Assembly (NCBI GenBank): GCA_019425655.1
Contig: NQWY01000400.1
Coordinates: 1 to 31,744, forward strand
Length of the DNA stretch: 31,744 bases
Origin: Rhizophagus prolifer
Taxonomy: Eukaryota; Glomeromycota; Glomeromycetes; Glomerales; Glomeraceae
Direction of reading: 5' to 3'
Of this stretch, positions 1 through 7,544 are shown piece after piece. The notes under the pieces were generated by a model. It worked only from the letters and a program-made list of their open reading frames with translations. It had not been told where the DNA came from and did not search any database. The position numbers and the translations under genes are program-made. Positions within the stretch are counted from its first letter, which is position 1. Every line of letters starts with the position of its first letter.

Positions 1-252
1 TTTTTGATTTCTGTCAGAGATGAAAAAGATAGCATCATCATATCCCTGAGCCATCTTTTCGTAATTTTTTTCTTTTATGGCTTTAGCAATAAAAGCATCC
101 AGACCATTGTCAAAAGCTGCAGCGTCATTTTCCTGCAGAGAGATATATTGTTGTCTCAAAGCAGTATAATCCTTTTCCGGAACAGCTTTTTCCCAAACCA
201 AACCGAGCACCAGAAAAGAAAAGAAAATTAGAAACTTGTTGAATAATTTCAT
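1..252 (-). CDS. Partial: N-terminus of exported protein, possibly a TPR/HTH regulator
   Basis: An open frame of 84 codons starts at ATG 252 and runs off the left edge without a stop. The protein starts MKLFNKFLIFFSFLVLG, a typical signal peptide or membrane anchor, followed by charged helical sequence (DYTALRQQYISLQEND, AIKEKNYEKMAQGYDDAIFF). That helical pattern resembles the first TPR-like repeat of flavobacterial membrane TPR/AraC-HTH regulators, a type that occurs intact at 7545-9167. A TATTTTTG promoter element lies 20 bp upstream of the start. The opposite-strand frame at 4-231 has no such features and is a shadow. The coding call is solid; the family is an inference from a short fragment, because the diagnostic C-terminal half is outside the window. 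Confidence 0.72.
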   Translation of the reverse strand, partial: MKLFNKFLIFFSFLVLGLVWEKAVPEKDYTALRQQYISLQENDAAAFDNGLDAFIAKAIKEKNYEKMAQGYDDAIFFISDRNQK

Positions 253-271
253 CTCTAAAAGTTATTACATA

Positions 272-279
272 CAAAAATA
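272..279 (-). promoter_or_regulatory. Candidate -7 element for the left-edge gene
   Basis: On the minus strand this reads TATTTTTG, matching the Bacteroidota -7 consensus TAnnTTTG, with the ATG 20 bp downstream. I see no good TTTG -33 element at the usual 19-21 bp, so the call rests on one half-site. Confidence 0.4.
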
Positions 280-418
280 AACTATTTTTCCAAGGAAGTT
301 CAGATGATAGATGAAATGCGACTGGCAGCTATTCTACAAATTGAAAGATCAGGACCTTAGAGTGGTCTTAATTCATCAATTGGGACGTCAAATGTTTCGG
401 TGATTTGATACCGGAAGC

Positions 419-426
419 TATTTTTG
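419..426 (+). promoter_or_regulatory. Candidate -7 element for the outer-membrane barrel gene
   Basis: TATTTTTG matches TAnnTTTG and ends 18 bp before the preferred ATG at 445. A weak TTTC at 395-398 is 20 bp upstream in the -33 position. If used, transcription would begin downstream of the TTG at 424, which favours ATG 445 as the start. The rest of the gap 253-418 shows nothing I can name. Confidence 0.4.
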
Positions 427-444
427 GCAAAAATTATTGTTAGT

Positions 445-2760
445 ATGAAAAGCATTATTATGCTTCTTTGCCTGTTTTCGATTGGTATTACTGCTCAGAC
501 CCGTTTCAGTATTTCCGGTGAGATCGTGGATCAGAAAAATCAAAGACTTGAGTTGTCTGAAGTTAATTTATTCGATAATCAAAATCATTTGGTCAAGACC
601 ACTGTTTCGCAATACGGTACATTTGAATTCAAAGATGTTGATGTCAATAGTTATTACATCCAGATCATTAGCCATTCCAGGATACAGAATGAGCCGATCT
701 TTACTTTAAACTCAGATTACAGGACCAAAATCATTTTCAATTCTGATGTGACTGAGCTGGAAGAACTGAAGATCATTAAAAACAGAAATAATGTAAAAGT
801 TCAGAATGGCAATCTAAACATCGATATTACCAACTCAGCACTGAGCAAAGTAGCAAATTCTACAGATCTGTTATCCAGGCTTCCTTTTGTAAGAATTGAT
901 TCCAATGGTGAAGGTCTCTCATTTGTTGGCAAAGGCGTTCCCTTATTATATATCGATAATCAGAGAGTTGATTTTTCCGTCGTAAGTTCGCTTTCCGTAG
1001 ATGATATCAAGTCAGTAGAACTGATCCGAAATCCATCGATCAAATATGAAGCTGAAGGCAAAGCTGTTATAAAGATCAACCTTAAAAAAAGCAAAAAAGA
1101 CGGCCAGAAATTAACTTTGACAGAAACAGCGATGTTTCAAAAGAAATACAGCAATTATCTCTCAGCCAATTACCAGGCAAAGAAAAATAAATCTGAATGG
1201 AAACTAAATGCTTCCTATAACCAGATCAATCATTGGGAGAGTAACGGCTTTGATTATAAGGTCGATACAAAAGCAATTGCCTCAGACTATGTGATAAAGT
1301 CTATCACCAAGCGTCCACAGTTGATCTTTGGTGCCAATTTTTATCAGGAATTAGACAATGAGGGAGATTATATTTCTATGGCTCTCAACAGCAATATGCG
1401 ACCGGATAAAGGCGATAATAATACGATTACAAATTATACCGAAAATATGGTAGGTTCCAATGTACAGACGATGAACAGGCAGGACAGGAATCGAACAACG
1501 ATCAATGCGATGTTTAATTTCAATAAAAATCTTCCAAAATTAAATGCCAGTATTTTCACGGGTTTCCAGTATAAAAGAGAGAGCGACAATGTCAAATATG
1601 ATTTTTATGATAACAGGGATTTTTCAGGTTTTGAATTCAGCCAGTTTCGGCATCAGCTTTATTCAGGGAATGTCTATTCCGGACGAATGGATATAGAAAA
1701 GAAATTTTCAGATCCTTTGAAACTGGAACTTGGAGGCAGCTATAACAGCGCCGAAACATTGACAGATAATACCACCCGGTTTGCCAATACCCAGGAGTTG
1801 GGACATTTGGAATATCACTTTCAAGAATCGAATACGGCAACTTATGTTAATCTGGATATCATTTTGAAAAAATTTGCTCTGAAGGGTGGTGTCAGAATGG
1901 AAAATACCATTGCCAAGGGTAAAAATAAATTTGCAGAGGCGGATAACATAATGCGAGACTATACTGATTGGTTTCCGTCCGCTCAGCTGAGTTTTGAGCC
2001 TAATGAGAATTTTAATTATAGCCTGGATTATCGGAGAAGTATTACAAGACCTAGTTATGGTAATCTTTCGTCAGGAGGATTGTACGGAAGCCCTTACATC
2101 GAGTACAGAGGAAATCCATTCTTGCTACCATCATACTCCAATACACTGGCACTGAATGCCAAATTGAAAAAATGGTCATTAACCGCTTCTCTTTATGAAG
2201 ATAAAAATCCTATGGGGTACACGTTGGTATTTGACGAAGAAAAGAATATATCAACATTTACAATTGTTAATTTCGACAGGGCAGTTGGAGGTAATCTGGG
2301 TGTAGACTATGAACTGGTCTATAAAAAGTGGACTTCTCAGAACAATCTTAGCCTTAACATTGACAAGATCGAAGATGCTATGGCGATCTCCGGAAAAGTC
2401 ACGCCTTACATTTATTTCTCAACCAACAACAGTTACAGCTTCAGGAAAAATATCAGCTTTTTACTTGATGCTTCATACATCGCCAAACGCACGCAGGGTA
2501 TTTTTGATTACAATGCAATGTGTCTGGTAAACCTGGGATTGAATGCGAGTTTTGGCCGATTTGATATTACTGCAAGGTATAATGATATTTTCAAACAAAT
2601 GGACTACATTCAAAAATTGACTTATAAAAAAATAGCTTCTACAGGTATTTTTTATGGTAATACACCAACAGTATCTTTGACTTTAAAATACAACCTAGGC
2701 AATATCGGAAAATCCAATTACAAAGAAAAGACAGTCAATGAAAGTGCTGACCGGTTATAG
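445..2760 (+). CDS. Outer-membrane beta-barrel protein, TonB-dependent receptor-like (OMP_b-brl_3 type)
   Basis: This is a 771-aa outer-membrane protein of the TonB-receptor-like barrel family. A signal peptide (MKSIIMLLCLFSIGITAQ) is followed by a carboxypeptidase-regulatory-like beta domain at about residues 20-100, a plug-like region at about 125-220 (LSRLPFVRIDSNGEGLSFVG, then LLYIDNQRVD and SVELIRNPSIKYEAEGKAVI), and a long barrel of alternating aromatic strands. An upstream in-frame TTG at 424 would add seven residues, but ATG 445 gives a normal signal peptide. Substrate unknown: family members import peptides, metals or other ligands, or act as surface proteins. The gene is alone on its strand and ends at a strong terminator 41 bp downstream. 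It is a distant paralogue of the barrel at 9912-12251. Confidence 0.88.
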   Translation: MKSIIMLLCLFSIGITAQTRFSISGEIVDQKNQRLELSEVNLFDNQNHLVKTTVSQYGTFEFKDVDVNSYYIQIISHSRIQNEPIFTLNSDYRTKIIFNSDVTELEELKIIKNRNNVKVQNGNLNIDITNSALSKVANSTDLLSRLPFVRIDSNGEGLSFVGKGVPLLYIDNQRVDFSVVSSLSVDDIKSVELIRNPSIKYEAEGKAVIKINLKKSKKDGQKLTLTETAMFQKKYSNYLSANYQAKKNKSEWKLNASYNQINHWESNGFDYKVDTKAIASDYVIKSITKRPQLIFGANFYQELDNEGDYISMALNSNMRPDKGDNNTITNYTENMVGSNVQTMNRQDRNRTTINAMFNFNKNLPKLNASIFTGFQYKRESDNVKYDFYDNRDFSGFEFSQFRHQLYSGNVYSGRMDIEKKFSDPLKLELGGSYNSAETLTDNTTRFANTQELGHLEYHFQESNTATYVNLDIILKKFALKGGVRMENTIAKGKNKFAEADNIMRDYTDWFPSAQLSFEPNENFNYSLDYRRSITRPSYGNLSSGGLYGSPYIEYRGNPFLLPSYSNTLALNAKLKKWSLTASLYEDKNPMGYTLVFDEEKNISTFTIVNFDRAVGGNLGVDYELVYKKWTSQNNLSLNIDKIEDAMAISGKVTPYIYFSTNNSYSFRKNISFLLDASYIAKRTQGIFDYNAMCLVNLGLNASFGRFDITARYNDIFKQMDYIQKLTYKKIASTGIFYGNTPTVSLTLKYNLGNIGKSNYKEKTVNESADRL

Positions 2761-2801
2761 ATATCAAACTTTCTATTTTAATAACTCAATTAATTTAATA
2801 A

Positions 2802-2832
2802 AAAACCAGACGCTTATCCGTCTGGTTTTAAA
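2802..2832 (+). terminator. Intrinsic terminator of the first barrel gene
   Basis: A perfect 11-bp stem (AAAACCAGACG at 2802-2812 with CGTCTGGTTTT at 2819-2829) encloses the 6-nt loop CTTATC. A-rich and T-rich flanks make it work in both directions, so it may also stop minus-strand transcription arriving from 2850. Confidence 0.88.
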
Positions 2833-2849
2833 TTTTATCTAAACTCTAA

Positions 2850-2974
2850 TTAATCCTTGACTAGAATTTTCTTAGTCACGATTCCGGGAGTGGTTTGATT
2901 TGAGCTATGTAATAACCTGATGGAATACTTTTAACATTCAGTTCAGGGTAATTTTGATCCGATTTTTGTTCCAT
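2850..2974 (-). pseudogene. Remnant of a T9SS C-terminal sorting domain
   Basis: Read on the minus strand, this stretch encodes the end of a type A T9SS sorting domain: NYPELNVKSIPSGYYIAQIK in one frame, and then TTPGIVTKKILVKD and a stop in the next frame. The pattern (NV..IPSGYY.A.I, then V.KKILVKD) is what such tails look like at the end of secreted flavobacterial proteins. A one-base frame change separates the halves, and no secreted protein body lies upstream: the next upstream minus-strand gene (2994-3443) is a membrane protein in another context. I read it as the leftover tail of a deleted exported protein. Confidence 0.6.
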
Positions 2975-2993
2975 TACCTTAATTTCCATTACC

Positions 2994-3443
2994 TTAATAA
3001 AGTTTAGATTTGTCATTGAGAATCTGATGCAATATTTCTTTTTGTTCATTAGGATTAAATCCTGCTAAACTTATTCTGAATACCTGAACTTTCTTTTTGG
3101 AGTTTGTAGAATTAAGAACCTGAAGGTAAATCACTTGAGATTTGAGTTTGCAGTCTTTAATGATTTCTGAAGGAAATTCCAGTAAAGGAAATACAAAGCC
3201 ACTCCCATTCAATAGATGCTTTTTCTTTATCGATATAACAAACCCAGAATTTTCAAATTCAGTGTACTTAAGCTTAGTCATATAAATGACCAATGCAATG
3301 AATAATATTAGTAATGTTATTATGAATTGGTCTGGTTGCTTGACTATTAACCATTGCATACCGATAAGGGTAAGATCCAGTATTAGCATGAACATTAAAA
3401 ATAGTCCTAATTTCTCAATACTTTTTTTGTTGCTGACTTTCAT
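2994..3443 (-). CDS. Small two-TM membrane protein, unknown function
   Basis: A 149-aa protein I do not recognise. After a basic start (MKVSNKKSIEK) there are two membrane segments, about residues 12-33 and 40-56, separated by a short loop. About 90 residues of soluble domain follow, with alternating beta-like stretches (FVISIKKKHLL, VIYLQVLNS, KKVQVFRISLAGF) and a final helix. The architecture resembles small bacterial proteins with two N-terminal TMs and a PH-like cytoplasmic domain, but that is shape only. It is separated by 98 bp from the upstream surface-protein gene on the same strand and may be expressed on its own. Confidence 0.68.
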   Translation of the reverse strand: MKVSNKKSIEKLGLFLMFMLILDLTLIGMQWLIVKQPDQFIITLLILFIALVIYMTKLKYTEFENSGFVISIKKKHLLNGSGFVFPLLEFPSEIIKDCKLKSQVIYLQVLNSTNSKKKVQVFRISLAGFNPNEQKEILHQILNDKSKLY

Positions 3444-3540
3444 CTTTATTAAAGGCTGGACAGAAAAAACACAAATTATAAGATTTCTAACCTTCTAAAA
3501 AAACACTGCCCAGCCATATTTTATTTATTATTTATCTTTC

Positions 3541-4122
3541 TTAAGGCGCTTTCCAGAATGTCCACATACTACCATTATAAACGGCCAGCCTTTTTGCGCC
3601 TTCTTTGTTGATATAAACCATCATGCCCGGAGCGGGATCAGGAATGTCATCAGTACTATTTACCATAGGAAGAACCATTGCTTTGCTGTCTGATTCCAAA
3701 ACCAAAACGCCATCTGCAGAAGTACTGTCTGCGCCAATAATTACTTTTGCTGCCAGATCTTCCGTAACAGTCGCAGAAGTAGGCTGTGTGGCTATTACAG
3801 TTGATATGTCAGCTGCATTACCATTGCTGAGATCAAACCATCCATCAGAAGATTGCATATCTGTGACGCCATTATAATATTTTATTTTTGCTTTGGTTGC
3901 ATCTCTGGCGTCCAGAATAATGGTGCCTTCTGTAAGGCCAATCCCAGATGGAAGTGTTCGTAAATAAGGCAGCACAATACCTTTATTTTGGCCTGCTGCG
4001 AACTCCAGCAGAACGGAAGTTTTTTGTCCGGCAGGCACCGTTCCTACTGCATTGCCGATAATCACTTGTGAAAATGCTGTGGAATATAGAGATAGGGCGA
4101 TTATTGAAAATAAAAGTTTCAT
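3541..4122 (-). CDS. Exported surface protein made of two tandem copies of a short C-terminal module
   Basis: I chose ATG 4122 (193 aa) over the longer frame from 4161, because MKLLFSIIALSLYSTAFSQ is a clean signal peptide. The mature protein has two related modules: KGIVLPYLRTL...EGTIILDA...KIKYYNG, and KAMVLPMVNST...PGMMVYINKEGAKRLAVYNG ending in SMWTFWKAP. The same module closes the 982-aa protein upstream (SKGFVITRLSTV...EGMMVYDTTAKCLKIYHDG, then IWSCF). Flavobacteria often carry this module at the end of surface proteins; its role is not known to me. The gene starts 29 bp after the stop of the large gene, so the two are probably one operon encoding interacting surface components (inference). 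No T9SS tail is visible. Confidence 0.8.
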   Translation of the reverse strand: MKLLFSIIALSLYSTAFSQVIIGNAVGTVPAGQKTSVLLEFAAGQNKGIVLPYLRTLPSGIGLTEGTIILDARDATKAKIKYYNGVTDMQSSDGWFDLSNGNAADISTVIATQPTSATVTEDLAAKVIIGADSTSADGVLVLESDSKAMVLPMVNSTDDIPDPAPGMMVYINKEGAKRLAVYNGSMWTFWKAP

Positions 4123-4151
4123 TATTAAATTATTTTTAATTAACAACATCA

Positions 4152-7100
4152 CTATGGACATGCTTGTTTGTTAAAGCAACTCCAGATACCGTCATGATAG
4201 ATTTTTAGACATTTAGCTGTAGTATCATAAACCATCATGCCTTCCTGAGGGTTTGTAATTTTTGGTGTAATGACTGTTGGGTTGGTTTGTCCCTGGATTT
4301 CAACAGTAGACAACCGGGTAATCACAAAACCTTTGCTATTCGATTCTAAGGCAATATGCCCTGATTTTCTTGCCATCGGCCAGTTCCCGGCTGTATCGCC
4401 ACCAGCCCTTTTTAAAAGTGTGATCCCCATCTTGGTATCCGGGCCGTTACCTGTGAGTATAGCAGGCCGATAGCAGGCACAAGGAGTAATGTTAAGTCCG
4501 TACCCATATCCGTCCATGATAGTAAGCCCAACAACATTTTGTGTCACAGTAATATTATTGGTTCCTGTATGATTCCAGGTAATAGCGTTCAATGTATTGC
4601 CATTGGTCAGCACCAGCGGCTGAAGAGGACCATATGAAGCCTTACTGCCGTACAATGAAATAACTCCCGCCGGGCTGATAGAGATACGGATCAGCGGATT
4701 AGCTGCATTGCCTCGCATTTGCCATATATCAGCAGCTGATCCATTATGAGTTGTATTGATCTCATATTGAGAGCCGTCTGCAAATCTGACATTAATACCT
4801 GATGTACCTGACGACTGGAACTGAAGTTCCTGGGCTGCTATTAATGTACCGTTGATATTTAGGTTGAATGAGTTATCCAGTTCATAAATGTCAAAAACAA
4901 AACCGTAATTGGAAGCAGGCTGTGTTATGTTTTGGGTAACATATGGTCCTGGCGAATCTGCAATACTCCATTGAAAAGTGTTGCCATTAACAGGTTCTGT
5001 ACAAATTTCACCAGGTGTGAAAGTTACCGTGTTATGATTAACAATATTATTGCAGACACCACCAAGTCCGTTATTGGCGCATTCATATTGCGCACTGGTA
5101 GGAGGGACTCCCGGTGTTGTATTGGTAGCGTCAGGATCCGTTACATCGTTCGGTCTGAGAATAGCAGCCTGAACCTGTACAGGGCCTGGTGTTGCAGCAC
5201 TGCTTACAAGCATTGTAAAAGTATAAGTAATTTCACAGCCATTTGGAAGATTAAGCTGTGAGGAATAGGTATGTGTTGTAGCGTTGTATGTAATAGCTAC
5301 CGCCTCACCACCACAATTATTACCGCTAAAAGTAAAAGATTGCGGATCAAATCCTGAAGGAACTATAAAAGTGAAAGGTGCATTTTCGACATCACTGGGA
5401 CCATTATTTTTAACTTTTACTGTGTAGGTAATCTGGTTTGCAATAGCAAGAGTTGTTTTATCTGCGGTTACCGCCGTAACCTGCAGGTCTGCTGTTTTGA
5501 CAATGACAGATGTTTCAGACTGTGCAATTGGACCTTTGATATAGGACCAGGTATCAATAGATTTTTCATTTCCAAAACCATTTCCAAGATTTGCAGATGA
5601 TAGAGGACTAGTATTATTGGTTTGCTGTCCCCACATGTGACCTCCGGTTCCTGTTGGTCCACTTAATGAACCGCTTACACTCGCATTGGCGGGAGTAGAG
5701 CCTTTTCCTTGATTATTGGTTGTCGTTCTTGTAATATCACTGTCATCCCAGTATACGCGGTAGCGTTCATTAGTAGTATCGGTACCGTTTAAAAGCTCAA
5801 GTACCATACCGTTAGGATTAATTTCCATATCAATAAACGGGAAGTGGACTTCTGCACCACGCAGTTGTACTTTGAGTCTTATCGGCTGATTGCCTTGCGG
5901 AAGATTATTTCCGTTACCGTCTTTTCCATCCCAGAATACATTATTGTTACCTGCAGTGGCAATTCCTGTGAGTGTCCTTGTTGCAAATGTTGCCGGCGTA
6001 GAGGCACTTTCTATCGTTATTGTATATGAGCCCTGTACCGCAGCATTAAACCTGACATAGCCGCCTTTGACGCTGCTGACCTGTCCCGGTGTTGTTTCTG
6101 CACCCACGAGACTAACATTAAACACTGTTGGCTCAACTACGGTGGTTTTAAGCCAAGTGGCATTTCCGGGTACACTGCCGGTTGCTGTCGCCGGCATATC
6201 GGATGCCGGCTGGCTGTAGAATATTTTATGGGTTATATCTGTAGAAGTATCAGCATTAAGAGGACTTTGTACATAAGAGGAAATTCCGCTTGAAAAATCC
6301 ATACTTTTATAAGTTGAAGTATTATTAGAAATAAAACCTCTATTATTCACAAAAAATGTAAAACCAACACCGTTATTGCCATTATTATTGACTCTATAGA
6401 TGTAGCCATCTTTTGTTAAAGCATAAACCTGTCCGTAAAATCCACTTTGGGCATTACTGATATGAAGATTCATTACATTGGAATAGACTCTGCCAGCTAT
6501 CCACGAGCCCGATGATTCCACAGAGACATCCCAAGCTGCTATTAGTTCAGAATTTGCAGACTGTGTCCAGGCAGCATCCGCAGCAACACTTGTCACGGAA
6601 GGTGTAGCTGAAGAATTTACATCACCAGTCGGCGTAAATTCGATTTTCCAGATACCAGCCTGATTAGCTGAAGCTGTTCTGTTAAAAGTGGAGTAGCGGT
6701 TAGATCCCGCTGCCTGTGCCAGGAGTCTGGGGCCTGCCAATTCTGCAGTTCTGCTACCAATCTGTCCTGTTGTATTATTAGGAGAAGTATAAACGGTGCC
6801 ATCAGGCGCAGTTAATATAATCCTGCCGTTTCCGCTACCTTGGGCACTTGATGCCGCATGAATAACTTCGCCCGCTTTAACGTATGCATAATGGGTTCCT
6901 GCGGATTTGAATGGCCATGAAGCCATTGTTGTGCCACCGGTTGTATATGAATTACTGTATAAAAACGCCCGTCCTCCGGATACACCGCTAGGGTAGAGAT
7001 CTTTTGAGCCTTCAGCATAAAAAAGATTGCAATTAAGAAGGATCATAGCAGCGTATATGAACCTTCCTCTGTTGAGAAAGTTTAAAATTTTCCGTGTCAT
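4152..7100 (-). CDS. Large exported adhesin-like surface protein with DUF11 domain
   Basis: A 982-aa secreted protein. The N-terminus has a basic stretch and hydrophobic segment (FIYAAMILLNCNLFYA) consistent with a signal peptide. Residues about 30-330 are a Gly/Ser/Thr/Asn-rich beta-structured region. Around 390-420 there is a FlgD/Ig-like hook (FWDGKDGNGNNLPQG). A DUF11 repeat domain lies at about 533-650 (ADLQVTAVTADKTTLAIANQ, KNNGPSDVENAPFTFIVPSG). A further beta domain follows from about 697 (GEICTEPVNGNTFQWSIADS). The last about 80 residues are the KGFVITRL...GMMVYDTTAKCLKIYHDG module shared with the 3541-4122 protein. Such composition fits cell-surface adhesins, but no ligand can be named. 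No canonical T9SS type A tail is present. The 444-bp gap upstream probably holds its promoter. Confidence 0.85.
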   Translation of the reverse strand: MTRKILNFLNRGRFIYAAMILLNCNLFYAEGSKDLYPSGVSGGRAFLYSNSYTTGGTTMASWPFKSAGTHYAYVKAGEVIHAASSAQGSGNGRIILTAPDGTVYTSPNNTTGQIGSRTAELAGPRLLAQAAGSNRYSTFNRTASANQAGIWKIEFTPTGDVNSSATPSVTSVAADAAWTQSANSELIAAWDVSVESSGSWIAGRVYSNVMNLHISNAQSGFYGQVYALTKDGYIYRVNNNGNNGVGFTFFVNNRGFISNNTSTYKSMDFSSGISSYVQSPLNADTSTDITHKIFYSQPASDMPATATGSVPGNATWLKTTVVEPTVFNVSLVGAETTPGQVSSVKGGYVRFNAAVQGSYTITIESASTPATFATRTLTGIATAGNNNVFWDGKDGNGNNLPQGNQPIRLKVQLRGAEVHFPFIDMEINPNGMVLELLNGTDTTNERYRVYWDDSDITRTTTNNQGKGSTPANASVSGSLSGPTGTGGHMWGQQTNNTSPLSSANLGNGFGNEKSIDTWSYIKGPIAQSETSVIVKTADLQVTAVTADKTTLAIANQITYTVKVKNNGPSDVENAPFTFIVPSGFDPQSFTFSGNNCGGEAVAITYNATTHTYSSQLNLPNGCEITYTFTMLVSSAATPGPVQVQAAILRPNDVTDPDATNTTPGVPPTSAQYECANNGLGGVCNNIVNHNTVTFTPGEICTEPVNGNTFQWSIADSPGPYVTQNITQPASNYGFVFDIYELDNSFNLNINGTLIAAQELQFQSSGTSGINVRFADGSQYEINTTHNGSAADIWQMRGNAANPLIRISISPAGVISLYGSKASYGPLQPLVLTNGNTLNAITWNHTGTNNITVTQNVVGLTIMDGYGYGLNITPCACYRPAILTGNGPDTKMGITLLKRAGGDTAGNWPMARKSGHIALESNSKGFVITRLSTVEIQGQTNPTVITPKITNPQEGMMVYDTTAKCLKIYHDGIWSCFNKQACP

Positions 7101-7544
7101 CTTGTGTTGTTAGTTATTAACAGCTATAAAAGCATATTGATTCTTGTTCTCATATGCTGATGTAAAAAATACTTTCCCGATAGATTGTCGGGAAAAGCAT
7201 TTTAGATTTTTTTCCATCATTTGTATTCTGTTTCCAGCAAGTCAAAAAATCTGGTGCAAAATAGCAGCTATAAAAGCGGGCATACAATAAAATGAAGGGT
7301 CATATTCGGGAAAATGAATCAGGATAAAGGTATATTAATAAAGATTTAATAATTTAATAGTCTGTTATTTAGCGAAAATAAAAAGATGATATACATTTAT
7401 CTTCCAAGAATGGTATTATGAAGTCATTAAACAGCTGTAATTCGGCTTTAGCATTGAATTAATTGAATACAATAACTGAAATTTATTACAAATGGATTAC
7501 GATTTATAAAACATAATACATCTGTTTCCTGAAAAATCTATTGT
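7101..7544. other. 444-bp gene-free gap upstream of the adhesin operon
   Basis: AT-rich DNA with no open frame of interest. It holds a short hairpin (7173-7195) and a 13-bp direct repeat CAGCTATAAAAGC (7121-7133 and 7265-7277). There is also a weak minus-strand promoter-like TATTTTG (rc of 7257-7263) with a TTG about 21 bp upstream. The rest, about 7300-7544, shows nothing I can name and presumably includes the 3' end of the regulator transcript. Confidence 0.5.
7173..7195 (-). terminator. Hairpin followed by T-run, possible terminator or leader attenuator
   Basis: An 8-bp perfect stem (TTTCCCGA / TCGGGAAA) with a 7-nt loop. On the minus strand it is followed by GTATTTTTT, which gives it terminator character. 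It lies about 350 bp after the regulator gene's stop and about 72 bp before the adhesin start, so it could end read-through from 7545-9167 or sit in the adhesin leader. Confidence 0.4.

Noticed and set aside
4932-5261. 109-aa plus-strand open frame
   Set aside because: Antisense shadow of the DUF11 region of the adhesin-like gene.
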